NCBI GenBank assembly: GCA_004173235.1
Contig: SEAC01000016.1
Span: 124,001 to 188,000 of the forward strand
From: Chitinophagaceae bacterium
Lineage (GTDB): Bacteria; Bacteroidota; Bacteroidia; Chitinophagales; Chitinophagaceae
Reading direction: 5' to 3'
Length of the DNA: 64,000 nt
Shown piece by piece: positions 8,025-16,140 of the stretch. The notes below the pieces were generated by a model. That model made no database searches, had not been told where the DNA came from, and saw nothing but the letters and a program-made list of their open reading frames with translations. Position numbers and translations under genes: made by a program. Every line of letters starts with the position of its first letter. The first letter of the stretch is position 1.

Positions 8025-9500
8025 ATGCCTATCACCATAGAGAAGAAAGTACAGGCGCTCCCTGTTCCGGAAAAGTCCGGCGGCACCATGTCGAAGTATC
8101 GCTGGACTATTTGCGCGCTGCTGTTCTTCTCCACCACCATCAACTATCTCGACCGCCAGGTGTTGTCGCTCACCTGGAAGAAGTACCTCGTTCCGGAGTT
8201 TCATTGGAACGATAGCGACTACGGTACCATCACGGCGCTGTTCTCCATCTTCTATGCTGTGTCTATGCTCCTTGCAGGACGTTTCATCGACTGGATGGGA
8301 ACGCGCAAAGGCTTTCTATGGGCCATCGGTATCTGGTCGGCGGGCGCGTGCATTCATGCCTTTTGCGGAATCGCCACTTCCGGCATCCTCACCGGTGTAT
8401 GGTCTGGCTTTGAAGGAGCGAAGGCTGCCCTGGCAAATTTCGACAAAGCCGTGGTGATCACTTCAACGAGCGTGGCGCTGTTCATCTTTGCCCGCTTTGT
8501 TCTCGCGCTTGGCGAGGCAGGCAACTTCCCGGCAGCCATCAAAGCCACCGCTGAGTATTTTCCTAAAAAAGACCGCGCGTTCGCTACGAGTGTCTTCAAT
8601 GCAGGCGCAACGGTAGGCGCACTGCTTGCACCCCTTTCCATTCCTTACATCGCCGAAGCCTGGGGATGGGAAATGGCCTTCATTGTCATTGGTGCTTCCG
8701 GTTTTATCTGGATGATGTTTTGGATGGTGCTCTATCAAAAGCCTGATGTGCATCCAAAGGTGAGCAAGGCCGAGCTCGCCTATATTCAGCAAGACAATGC
8801 ACAGGTAGGCGCTGCTGCTACTGGGGCGCCTGTATCGCGCATGTCGTTCCGTGAATGCTTCCAGTACCGCCAAACCTGGGCTTTCGCATTTGGTAAATTC
8901 ATGACCGACGGAGTCTGGTGGTTCTATCTTTTCTGGACACCTGCTTATCTCACCGATATCTACAAGATGCAAGGAACACAAACATCCGTTCCGCTTTTTG
9001 TATTGTATGGCATTACACTGCTATCGCTTATTGGCGGATGGCTTCCTACTTACTTCGTTGATAAGAAAGGAATGAACCCCTACGAGGGACGAATGAAAGC
9101 AATGCTCATCTTCGCCTTCTTCCCGCTCGTAGCCCTGCTGGCACAACCGCTAGGCAGTTATTCCTATTGGTTCCCGGTCATTATCATCGGCATTGCCGCA
9201 GCCGCGCACCAGGCCTGGTCTGCCAATATCTTCTCAACCGTGGGTGATATGTTTCCCCGCTCAGCAATCGCCACCATCACCGGCATTGGTGGTATGGCAG
9301 GCGGACTGGGCTCCTTCCTGATCAACAAAGGATCGGGTGTGTTGTTCACACACGCCGACAAGACGCAAATGCAGTTCATGGGTTTCCAGGGTAAGGAAGC
9401 CGGATACTTCATTATCTTCTCCATCTGCGCTGTTGTTTACCTCATTGGATGGATGGTTATGAAAACACTCGTGCCGAAATACAAGCCGATCGGCGAATAA
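8025..9500 (+). CDS. MFS hexuronate transporter (ExuT-like)
   Basis: Major facilitator superfamily permease of 491 residues with about twelve hydrophobic segments, most like the anion:cation symporter branch that includes ExuT and related hexuronate carriers. Seen in the sequence are an N-terminal TINYLDRQVLS segment, LAGRFIDWMGTRKG (the loop 2-3 signature), and ARFVLALGEAGNFPAAIKA, all typical of that branch. A longer than usual loop after the third to fourth helix (about residues 115-145) is noticeable. Its position after the uronate pathway genes supports galacturonate or glucuronate uptake across the inner membrane. The stop is 14 bases before the polygalacturonase start. Confidence 0.88.
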   Translation: MPITIEKKVQALPVPEKSGGTMSKYRWTICALLFFSTTINYLDRQVLSLTWKKYLVPEFHWNDSDYGTITALFSIFYAVSMLLAGRFIDWMGTRKGFLWAIGIWSAGACIHAFCGIATSGILTGVWSGFEGAKAALANFDKAVVITSTSVALFIFARFVLALGEAGNFPAAIKATAEYFPKKDRAFATSVFNAGATVGALLAPLSIPYIAEAWGWEMAFIVIGASGFIWMMFWMVLYQKPDVHPKVSKAELAYIQQDNAQVGAAATGAPVSRMSFRECFQYRQTWAFAFGKFMTDGVWWFYLFWTPAYLTDIYKMQGTQTSVPLFVLYGITLLSLIGGWLPTYFVDKKGMNPYEGRMKAMLIFAFFPLVALLAQPLGSYSYWFPVIIIGIAAAAHQAWSANIFSTVGDMFPRSAIATITGIGGMAGGLGSFLINKGSGVLFTHADKTQMQFMGFQGKEAGYFIIFSICAVVYLIGWMVMKTLVPKYKPIGE

Positions 9501-9514
9501 CAAAAGATCTAAAG

Positions 9515-11479
9515 ATGAAACCGATCCTGTTGGGACTGGCGCTGTTAAGTGCAACGTTTCTTTCTGCGCAAACCAGGAATGAACAGTATTATGTCAAGGC
9601 TGCGCCCTTCAAAATGCAGGTGCCGGTGCAGCCGAAGTTTCCGGCACGCTGCTGGTCGATTCGCAGCTATGGCGCCGTAGCGGACGGGCATACGCTGAAT
9701 ACCGACGCTTTCAGGAAGGCGATCGCTGCCTGTGTCAAAGGCGGCGGCGGCAAGGTGATGGTGCCTGCGGGCTTATGGCTAACAGGACCCATCGAGTTGA
9801 AGAGCGGTGTGAACCTGGTAGTGGAGCGCGGTGCCATCGTGCAGTTCACGCCCGATCGCACGCAATACCCCGTGGAGCAGCTTCCGGGATCAACATCGTG
9901 GCAGGTGCGCCCACCCGTCTTTGCTTACAAGGCGGTGAACGTTGCCATCACGGGTGAAGGCATCATGGATGGAGCAGGAGAGAGCTGGCGCCCCGTGAAG
10001 AAAGACAAGGTAACGGCCAGCCAATGGCGTGCGCTTTCTTCTTCGGGTGTGATCAGCACGGATGGAAAAGTGTGGTGGCCCAGCAAGGAAGCGCTCGATG
10101 GCGAGGCTTACCTGAAGACACTGAAAGACAAGCCCGTGCTGACTGCGCAGGACTATGCTCCCGCGCGCGACTTCCTGCGTCCGCACATGGTGCAGTTGAG
10201 CAATTGCACCAACATATTGGTGGAAGGTGTTACGATCCGCAATTCGCCCAAGTTCGTTTTTTATCCAACGGCTTCTTCGCAACTAACGATGCGCAACGTG
10301 ACCATCTTCAACGAAGAGTGGGCGCAAAACGGCGACGGCATCGACATCAGCGCCTGCAAGAACGTGCTGATCTACAAGTGCACGGTCTCGGCGGGCGATG
10401 ACGGCATCTGCATGAAGTCGAGCAGCTCGGGCAAACTGCCTGCACCGCGCCTGGAGAATGTTGTTGTTGCGGGATGCACCGTGTACCGAGGCCATGGAGG
10501 CTTCGTGATCGGCTCCAACACCGACGGCGGGATGAACAACATCTTCGTCACCGATTGTAATTTCATTGGCACCGACATCGGCATCCGCGTGAAAAGCAAC
10601 TCGGGACGAGGCGGCCTCGTGCACAACGTATTTATACGGAACATCTACATGTCCGACATCAAAAGCGAAGCCGTGTTGTTCGATACCTACTACGAAGACG
10701 TGACTGCGGGCAAAGACGCCAAAGATGTAAAGACCACGGCTCAGGACAAGGTTCCCGACTTCCGCGACATCCGCATCAGCAACGTGTATTGCCGTGGAGC
10801 GGCTACGGCCGTGTCCATCACCGGGCTGCCGTATGCGCCGGTGCAAAAGATCACGTTCGACTCCTTCCTGGTGTCGGCCGACAAAGCGTACAACGCGCGC
10901 GACGCTAAGGACATCGTCTTCCGCAATGCTGCAGTGTTGTTGCCCGACGGCACCCGACAGGATCTGGCGAAGGCGGCAGCTTTCGCAGAGATCGATCCTT
11001 TCAAAGGACTGGCGATGCGACCGCATAGCTCCATCAACAGTGCCGAGCTTGCCCGTCAATATGCTGCACATACTTCGTTATGGAATAAGGCGCTCGACTT
11101 CCTGCGCACACAGAAACTCGCAGAGCTAGCCCCGGGCAAATACCCGCTTGCCGGCGACTCGGTGTATGTAAGCGTTACGTACGGTCCTGAAAAGGCGCTC
11201 GATTCGACGAAGTGGGAAGCACATCGTCGTTACATCGACCTGCAATACATCATAGAAGGGCAGGAGAAGATGGGCGTTGCAGCGCTGTCGGGCGCAACAG
11301 AAACAGTTGCTTACAACGAGGCGAAGGACGTAGCCAATTATGCAGCCGAGGGTCGCTTCTACGTGGCGGATCCCACGCAGTTCTTCATCTTCTTTCCACG
11401 CGACGCACATCGTCCCAACATACGTGTGGTTGATGGAAATGTGCGCAAGCTGGTGGTCAAGATAATGGCGGCTCCTTAA
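9515..11479 (+). CDS. secreted GH28 polygalacturonase fused to a C-terminal YhcH/YiaL domain
   Basis: A 654-residue two-domain protein. The ATG at 9515 gives a clear signal peptide (MKPILLGLALLSATFLSAQ); an earlier in-frame ATG at 9449 lies inside the transporter gene and is rejected. Residues about 45-480 form a GH28 beta-helix with the family catalytic set: NGDGID (272-277), GDD (294-296), GHG (326-328) and RVK (358-360), which hydrolyses polygalacturonate. Residues about 505-654 form a complete YhcH/YjgK/YiaL domain (HRRYIDLQYIIEGQEKMG, FFPRDAHRP, RKLVVKIM), matching the standalone protein at 6781-7227. YhcH proteins are normally free and cytoplasmic, so a secreted fused copy is unusual. 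There is no T9SS sorting domain at its C terminus. Confidence 0.9.
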   Translation: MKPILLGLALLSATFLSAQTRNEQYYVKAAPFKMQVPVQPKFPARCWSIRSYGAVADGHTLNTDAFRKAIAACVKGGGGKVMVPAGLWLTGPIELKSGVNLVVERGAIVQFTPDRTQYPVEQLPGSTSWQVRPPVFAYKAVNVAITGEGIMDGAGESWRPVKKDKVTASQWRALSSSGVISTDGKVWWPSKEALDGEAYLKTLKDKPVLTAQDYAPARDFLRPHMVQLSNCTNILVEGVTIRNSPKFVFYPTASSQLTMRNVTIFNEEWAQNGDGIDISACKNVLIYKCTVSAGDDGICMKSSSSGKLPAPRLENVVVAGCTVYRGHGGFVIGSNTDGGMNNIFVTDCNFIGTDIGIRVKSNSGRGGLVHNVFIRNIYMSDIKSEAVLFDTYYEDVTAGKDAKDVKTTAQDKVPDFRDIRISNVYCRGAATAVSITGLPYAPVQKITFDSFLVSADKAYNARDAKDIVFRNAAVLLPDGTRQDLAKAAAFAEIDPFKGLAMRPHSSINSAELARQYAAHTSLWNKALDFLRTQKLAELAPGKYPLAGDSVYVSVTYGPEKALDSTKWEAHRRYIDLQYIIEGQEKMGVAALSGATETVAYNEAKDVANYAAEGRFYVADPTQFFIFFPRDAHRPNIRVVDGNVRKLVVKIMAAP

Positions 11480-11501
11480 AGCGAAACAACATCCGGCTGA
11501 G

Positions 11502-11531
11502 GGCCTGCGTCTGAATGATGCAGGCCTTTTT
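11502..11531 (+). terminator. intrinsic terminator after the pectin/uronate operon
   Basis: A seven-base-pair stem GGCCTGC / GCAGGCC (11502-11508 and 11520-11526) with an 11-base loop is followed directly by TTTTT. It lies 22 bases after the polygalacturonase stop and closes the operon. Confidence 0.8.
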
Positions 11532-11569
11532 GTTAGAGCACGTCCCCGCTTCGCCAAATACTATATTAA

Positions 11570-11601
11570 TTTGGTAGACTATTGGGCGGCTGCTATTTTC
11601 G
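11570..11601 (+). promoter_or_regulatory. candidate promoter for small ORF and DUF2490 gene
   Basis: TTTG at 11570-11573, a 20-base spacer, then TATTTTCG at 11594-11601 resemble the Bacteroidota -33/-7 elements. Expected transcription starts near 11607, 34 bases before the small ORF. Confidence 0.5.
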
Positions 11602-11640
11602 TCCATTCTAAACGAAGGTTACGGTTTAAATGATGCTACC

Positions 11641-11826
11641 ATGAAGCGAAAGGATCTGCCGCAGGAAGCGGCGTCGCACTTTTACGATCGTTGGCCGCTC
11701 GGGCGAACCGGTCGCATCGTGTTGCAGGTGTTGCTGGCGGCCCTGCTGGTGCTGCTCGCAGCCGGCCTCAACGTGATCAAAGCACAGGCGCAGGAAAACA
11801 GGATCACGTCGGTGTGCCCCCGATAA
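11641..11826 (+). CDS. small hypothetical membrane protein
   Basis: Unrecognised 61-residue frame. It has a basic, polar N terminus (MKRKDLPQEAASHFYDRW), then one hydrophobic helix at about residues 28-48 rich in Leu, Val and Ala, and a short polar tail. It starts after a candidate promoter and ends nine bases before the DUF2490 gene, which supports translation, but no family is recognised and it could be a chance frame. Confidence 0.45.
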   Translation: MKRKDLPQEAASHFYDRWPLGRTGRIVLQVLLAALLVLLAAGLNVIKAQAQENRITSVCPR

Positions 11827-11835
11827 CTTTGAAGC

Positions 11836-12582
11836 ATGAAGCGGATCTTTTTTACAATAGGATGGATGCTGGCGGCGATCGCTGCAGGCGCGCAGGTGAA
11901 GCAGCGAAGCGAGCTCACACAAACCTGGGCGGGCTATTTCAACCAGACGCGGTTCAGCAACCATTGGGGTCTTTGGCTGGAAGGCCAGATCCGCACGCAG
12001 GACGACCTGGTGGACGGCTTCTCGCAAAGCATCCTGCGTGGCGGGCTTACCTATTACCTGGCCGACAATACAAAGCTTACGGCGGGCTATGCCTTTGTCA
12101 ACCATTTCCCGGCCGACAATCATCCCGATGTTTCGCAACCCGAACACCGCGTCTGGCAGCAGCTGCAATGGCATACGAAGTATAGTCGCCTTCGCACGAT
12201 GCAGTGGATCCGCCTGGAAGAGCGCTATCGCCGTCGCATTGCGGGTGATGGCTCGCTTGGTGAAGGGTTTCTCTTCAATTACCGCGCGCGCTACAATATC
12301 CTGCTGCAGCTGCCGCTTGCGCAAGAAGTGAAGAAAGGAACGGTGTCGCTGCTGGCCAATAACGAAGTGATGGTGAACTTCGGAAAGGAAGTAGTGACGA
12401 ATTATTTCGACCAGAACCGCGCCTTTCTTGGGGCTTCGTATCATCTCAACGCATCCGACAACATACAGTTGGGCTATCTTAATGTTTTTCAGCAACTGGC
12501 AACGCCCGGTCGCTATCGTACGTTGCATGCTGCGCGGATCTCTTTTTTTCATAGTGTGGACTTCCGCAAAAAGAAGAATTGA
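11836..12582 (+). CDS. DUF2490 domain outer-membrane protein
   Basis: Protein of 248 residues with a signal peptide (MKRIFFTIGWMLAAIAAGA) followed by a DUF2490-type domain, a Bacteroidota family predicted to form an outer-membrane beta-barrel of unknown role. Visible family features are SELTQTWAGYFNQTRFS near the start, alternating aromatic strands, and an RIEER-like segment (WIRLEERYRRR). It ends with a strand lacking the usual terminal aromatic residue (SVDFRKKKN). It probably shares a transcript with the small ORF upstream. Substrate and role cannot be inferred. Confidence 0.8.
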   Translation: MKRIFFTIGWMLAAIAAGAQVKQRSELTQTWAGYFNQTRFSNHWGLWLEGQIRTQDDLVDGFSQSILRGGLTYYLADNTKLTAGYAFVNHFPADNHPDVSQPEHRVWQQLQWHTKYSRLRTMQWIRLEERYRRRIAGDGSLGEGFLFNYRARYNILLQLPLAQEVKKGTVSLLANNEVMVNFGKEVVTNYFDQNRAFLGASYHLNASDNIQLGYLNVFQQLATPGRYRTLHAARISFFHSVDFRKKKN

Positions 12583-12664
12583 AGATGCGATGGAGCCCCG
12601 TTGCGAACCGCAGTTGCCGGCCGCTTTGGACGGCGGATCATTTTGAACGATCAAATATTCAGTT

Positions 12665-13474
12665 ATGAGCAGGCACGCATTGATCGCAAAGCTCGAAGCT
12701 GCCGGACGGGGCGCGCACCGCTCCGGTCCGGATAAGGAACAGGCACGCGCATTTGTGGAGGAACTGTTCTCCTACCTGTTTAGCTACGAGCAGGACCCTG
12801 CGCGCAGCGCGCTGGAATCGGGTTACGATGTGCTGCTCCACGACCTGGATGCATTGCTCCCGCTCCAGCATCGCCGCGAGGCTGGCCGCTTCTTCGATGC
12901 ATTACCGTATTTATACGATGCCTTGCTCGACGATGCCGCCGCGATCCTCAACAGCGACCCGGCTGCGCGCTCACTCGAAGAAGTGCTTACATCCTATCCC
13001 GGTTTCTTTGCCACCTATGTGCACCGCATAGCGCACCAGGTGTGGAAGCAGGAATGCCACCTGCTGGCGCGCATCTTCGCCGAGCATGCGCACGGGCGCA
13101 CGGGCATCGACATTCACCCGGCGGCGCTGATCGGCAGTGCGTTTGCGATCGATCATGGCACCGGCATCGTCATTGGTGAAACCACCGTGATCGGCAATAG
13201 GGTGAAGATCTACCAGGGCGTAACGCTGGGTGCATTGCAGGTATCGAAAGAAGCGGCCCGCGCGAAGCGCCATCCCACCATCGGCGACGACGTAGTGATC
13301 TATGCGGGTGCTACGATACTCGGCGGCGACACGCTCGTGGGCGATGGCAGCATCATTGGCGGCAACGTTTGGCTTACCTACAGTGTGCCGCCCAACTCGG
13401 TTGTATATCACAAGAGCGAAGTGCACATCAAATCGCAGGACCCTTTTCCTGAGCCCATCAATTTTATTATCTGA
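12665..13474 (+). CDS. cysE: serine O-acetyltransferase
   Basis: Transfers an acetyl group from acetyl-CoA to L-serine, making O-acetylserine for cysteine synthesis. The 269 residues have an N-terminal helical domain (about 1-130) and a left-handed beta-helix of hexapeptide repeats (about 140-235), including IDIHPAALIG, IDHGTGIVIGETTVIG and YQGVTLGAL, the standard serine acetyltransferase signatures. It reads like the EpsC/SatA subtype with a longer N-terminal domain. Cysteine synthase begins 18 bases downstream, so the two act in sequence and may form the cysteine synthase complex; the protein ends in -NFII, and a C-terminal isoleucine is the residue known to dock into CysK. Confidence 0.93.
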   Translation: MSRHALIAKLEAAGRGAHRSGPDKEQARAFVEELFSYLFSYEQDPARSALESGYDVLLHDLDALLPLQHRREAGRFFDALPYLYDALLDDAAAILNSDPAARSLEEVLTSYPGFFATYVHRIAHQVWKQECHLLARIFAEHAHGRTGIDIHPAALIGSAFAIDHGTGIVIGETTVIGNRVKIYQGVTLGALQVSKEAARAKRHPTIGDDVVIYAGATILGGDTLVGDGSIIGGNVWLTYSVPPNSVVYHKSEVHIKSQDPFPEPINFII

Positions 13475-13492
13475 TCTCAAAAACGATAGAAG

Positions 13493-14404
13493 ATGAAAGC
13501 GAACAACATTCTCGAAGTCATTGGCAATACGCCGCATGTGCGCCTCAGCCGCCTGTTTGGAACGGAGCACGAAGTATGGATCAAGCTCGAAAAACAGAAC
13601 CCCGGCGCATCCATCAAAGACCGCATTGCGCTGGCCATGATCGAGGATGCGGAACGCAAGGGCCTGCTTCATAAAGACAGCGTCATCATCGAGCCCACAT
13701 CGGGCAACACGGGCATAGGGCTGGCGCTGGTAGCTGCTGTGAAAGGTTACAAGTTGATATTGGTGATGCCGGAAAGCATGAGCATCGAGCGCCGCAAGCT
13801 AATGCAGGTGTATGGAGCTGAGTTCGTGCTCACCCCGCGCGAGAAGGGCATGCGCGGGGCGATCGACCGGGCGCAGGAGCTGGCAGCAGCCACGCCCGGC
13901 GGTTGGATTCCGCAGCAGTTTGACAATGCGGCCAACGTGGAAGTGCACCGGCAAACATCGGCGCGCGAGATCCTTGCCGACTTCGGCGACGGTCTCGATT
14001 ATGTGATCACCGGCGTGGGCACGGGCGGCCACATCACGGCCATTGCCGAAGTGGTGAAGCAGCAGTTGCCCAACCTGAAAGTGTTTGCTGTGGAGCCTGA
14101 GCTGTCGCCCGTGCTCAGTGGCGGTGCTCCTTCGCCTCACCCACTGCAAGGGCTGGGGGCAGGTTTCGTGCCCTCCATCCTCAACATGTCGCTGATCGAC
14201 GGCGTGATTCAGGTGGGTAAAGACGAAGCCTACCAGTACGCACAGCGCCTTGCGCGCGAGGAAGGCATCTTCGGCGGAGTGTCTACCGGTGCTGCGCTGG
14301 CCGCGGTAGCGAAGAAACTCCCCGAACTTCCGAAGGGCTCTAAGGTCCTTACGTACAACTACGATACAGGCGAGCGGTATTTCTCGATCGAGGGATTGTT
14401 TTAA
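13493..14404 (+). CDS. cysK: cysteine synthase A
   Basis: PLP enzyme of 303 residues that makes L-cysteine from O-acetylserine and sulfide. The PLP lysine is in NPGASIKDR (Lys42); the substrate loop PTSGNTG is at 68-74 and the phosphate-binding [10 protein letters not shown] follows in the middle third. Length is typical. It lies 18 bases after the serine acetyltransferase and is closed by a hairpin terminator. Cystathionine beta-synthase is a less likely alternative because the regulatory domain is absent. Confidence 0.95.
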   Translation: MKANNILEVIGNTPHVRLSRLFGTEHEVWIKLEKQNPGASIKDRIALAMIEDAERKGLLHKDSVIIEPTSGNTGIGLALVAAVKGYKLILVMPESMSIERRKLMQVYGAEFVLTPREKGMRGAIDRAQELAAATPGGWIPQQFDNAANVEVHRQTSAREILADFGDGLDYVITGVGTGGHITAIAEVVKQQLPNLKVFAVEPELSPVLSGGAPSPHPLQGLGAGFVPSILNMSLIDGVIQVGKDEAYQYAQRLAREEGIFGGVSTGAALAAVAKKLPELPKGSKVLTYNYDTGERYFSIEGLF

Positions 14405-14435
14405 ATGCATCCGGCGGAGAGACGCTCAGAAATGT

Positions 14436-14459
14436 AAAACCCCTCGAAAGAGGGGTTTT
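14436..14459. terminator. bidirectional terminator between cysK and tRNA-Arg
   Basis: Perfect stem CCCCTC / GAGGGG with a GAAA tetraloop, flanked by AAAA and TTTT, so it can end transcription of cysK on the plus strand and of the tRNA on the minus strand. Confidence 0.85.
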
Positions 14460-14464
14460 GGTTT

Positions 14465-14539
14465 TGGTGGCCTCGCCGGGAATCGAACCTGGATCTGGAG
14501 CTTCGGAGACTCTCATACTATCCATTGTACTACGAGGCC
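14465..14539 (-). tRNA. tRNA-Arg (anticodon CCG)
   Basis: On the minus strand the sequence folds as a cloverleaf: acceptor GGCCTCG / CGAGGCC, D arm with a GTAC / GTAT stem, anticodon loop CTCCGAA giving CCG, T loop TTCGATT, discriminator A at 14468 and an encoded CCA at 14465-14467. Two helices show A-C mismatches (base 27-43 and in the T stem), so a check with a tRNA covariance model is worthwhile, but the overall fold is convincing. CCG reads the arginine codon CGG. Confidence 0.9.
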
Positions 14540-14677
14540 AGTATCCCCAAAGGGGCGACAAAGATAGGGAAAAGGGGTCTAAGGTTCCAGGGTTCTGCTG
14601 GTCCTGGAGTTCTGAATTTGCGGGCCGTAGCCACCTGAACACTTAACCACAAACGACAAACCACAAACCACAAACTG

Positions 14678-15256
14678 CTACTTGATCAACCCATGCGCAT
14701 TCGTAGCAAAGATCTTCACGGCGATGGCGAGCAGGATGACGCCGAAGAATTTGCGGATCGCGATCAATCCCGAAGGGCCGAGCATGCGCTCGATGTGGCG
14801 GAGCGATTTCAGCACGAGGTATACGAAGATGAGGTTGGCGATGATGCCGAGCAACATCGGGGTGTAGTCGTAGTTGGCCTTCAGGGAGATGATGGTGGTG
14901 AGCGTGCCCGAGCCGGCAATGAGCGGGAACGCAATGGGCACCACGGTTGCCGCCCTTGCTTCGCTCTCGCCTTTGAAAAACTCCGCACCGAGCACCATCT
15001 CCAACCCCACGATGAAGATCACGATGGAACCGCCCACGGCAAAGGAGCCTACATCCAGGCCGAGCAAACTGAGAAAGGGCTTTCCCAGATACAGGAAGCC
15101 GATCATCAATGCACCGGAGATCAGCGTGGCGCGCTCCTCGTGGATGCCGCCCAGCTTGTTCTTCAGCGAGATCATTACCGGCACGGCGCCCACAATGTCA
15201 ATCACCGCAAAGAGGGTAAAAGTGACGGTCAGGAAATCTTTTACGTTGAAGTCCAT
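14678..15256 (-). CDS. MarC family integral membrane protein
   Basis: A 192-residue protein with about six hydrophobic segments in the MarC (UPF0056) family. The N-terminal LFAVIDIVGAVPVMISLKN matches the family pattern of a D-x-x-G-x-x-P motif, and a mid segment FPLIAGSGTLTTIIS matches the second conserved repeat. MarC proteins were once linked to multiple antibiotic resistance, but their transported substrate is not settled. The gene stands alone between the tRNA and a repeat element. Confidence 0.9.
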   Translation of the reverse strand: MDFNVKDFLTVTFTLFAVIDIVGAVPVMISLKNKLGGIHEERATLISGALMIGFLYLGKPFLSLLGLDVGSFAVGGSIVIFIVGLEMVLGAEFFKGESEARAATVVPIAFPLIAGSGTLTTIISLKANYDYTPMLLGIIANLIFVYLVLKSLRHIERMLGPSGLIAIRKFFGVILLAIAVKIFATNAHGLIK

Positions 15257-15290
15257 GGCGAAGGGGTTTGAGGCAAAGATCGGGATGAGC

Positions 15291-15427
15291 GAAAGAACGC
15301 AGATCTTCTATGATTTCGAGGATTCGTTATGATGTCCATCTTTGCCGCGTTGGCGAACCATATAAAATCTTCTCAATCTGCGAGACACCGAAGGGGCCTC
15401 CCGAACCTTCGGGATGCGTTCTTTCTC
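15291..15427. repeat. inverted-repeat element, copy A
   Basis: One of five related elements in this window. Its ends are GAAAGAACGCAGAT (15291) and, after AATCTGCG and a short copy-specific hairpin CCGAACCTTCGGG (about 15402-15414), ATGCGTTCTTTCTC (end 15427). The middle is A/T-rich with a TATGATT...TTATGAT pattern. It overlaps the 3' end of the PP-loop ATPase gene and supplies that gene's last codons and stop. Confidence 0.75.
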
Positions 15428-16134
15428 TCTGGTATCAGTTCCAGGAACGAAAACACCGTCTCGGGCTGCGGCTCGGCAAAGCAGTCATCCTTTCCTCGGG
15501 GCGCCGGGTAGCTGCGCTGCACGACGGCGCCTCCCGCAAATAGCACCGGCCGTAGAAATACGGGACCATCGTAAACAAACGAGTGATACTCTCCATTCTC
15601 TCCACAGGGGTCGACGCCTTGAGGAAGATCGTTCAGGAACGAAGCATCCAGCTCGCGACCGCAAAACGAGCGCGGAAGCAGGCTTTCATTCACCGCCACG
15701 ACCACGGCGCGGAAGCGGAGGCGGATGAATTCCTCAAGCAACTCCGTCGTGTTCATGCCCCACAGTGGAAACAGCGGCTCCAGGCCCACTTTGGAAAGCT
15801 CGCTCTCGCGGTAGCGCCGCAAGTCTTCTAGAAAAAGGTCTCCGTAGGCGGCGTGGGTAAAGCCTTCCGATTGCAGCGAGAGGTGTGTTGCACCCAATAC
15901 CGCTTCATACTCCTGCATCCCCGGCGCCGCAGGCAGCTGCATCACCGTGAGCTCTTTGCCCAGCGCAGCAGCCTGCGCCTCGAGTAATTGCCGCGGCACG
16001 CCGTGCATGGCAATGCGGCCCGTTTCTTCATTGATGGCGGTCAGCAGGCGGTTAAAAGAAAGGCCCTGCTGCCCGGCATAGTGCAGGCAGAGGGCCGAGT
16101 CTTTACCGCCGCTCCAGTTGAGGAAGGCGTTCAT
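15373..16134 (-). CDS. PP-loop ATPase, diphthine-ammonia ligase-like (COG2102 type)
   Basis: A 253-residue ATP pyrophosphatase-like protein. The N-terminal WSGGKDSALCLHYA contains the PP-loop SGGKDS (8-13) that binds ATP, and the GENGEYHSFVYDGP segment in the last third is the signature of the Dph6-related family, which activates a carboxylate or carbonyl for amidation. Bacteria lack diphthamide, so the substrate is unknown. The start lies six bases after the BtuB-like gene, and both are downstream of a cobalamin riboswitch, so a role linked to corrinoid uptake or salvage is inferred. The last 17 residues come from repeat copy A, so the native C terminus was probably replaced. Confidence 0.82.
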   Translation of the reverse strand: MNAFLNWSGGKDSALCLHYAGQQGLSFNRLLTAINEETGRIAMHGVPRQLLEAQAAALGKELTVMQLPAAPGMQEYEAVLGATHLSLQSEGFTHAAYGDLFLEDLRRYRESELSKVGLEPLFPLWGMNTTELLEEFIRLRFRAVVVAVNESLLPRSFCGRELDASFLNDLPQGVDPCGENGEYHSFVYDGPVFLRPVLFAGGAVVQRSYPAPRGKDDCFAEPQPETVFSFLELIPERKNASRRFGRPLRCLAD

Positions 16135-16140
16135 GATCGT

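Noticed and set aside
9449-9514. Earlier start for the polygalacturonase
   Set aside because: It would begin inside the transporter gene and hide the signal peptide that starts at 9515.
14693-15271. 192-residue frame on the plus strand
   Set aside because: It is the complement of the MarC gene, which shows clear membrane helices and family motifs.
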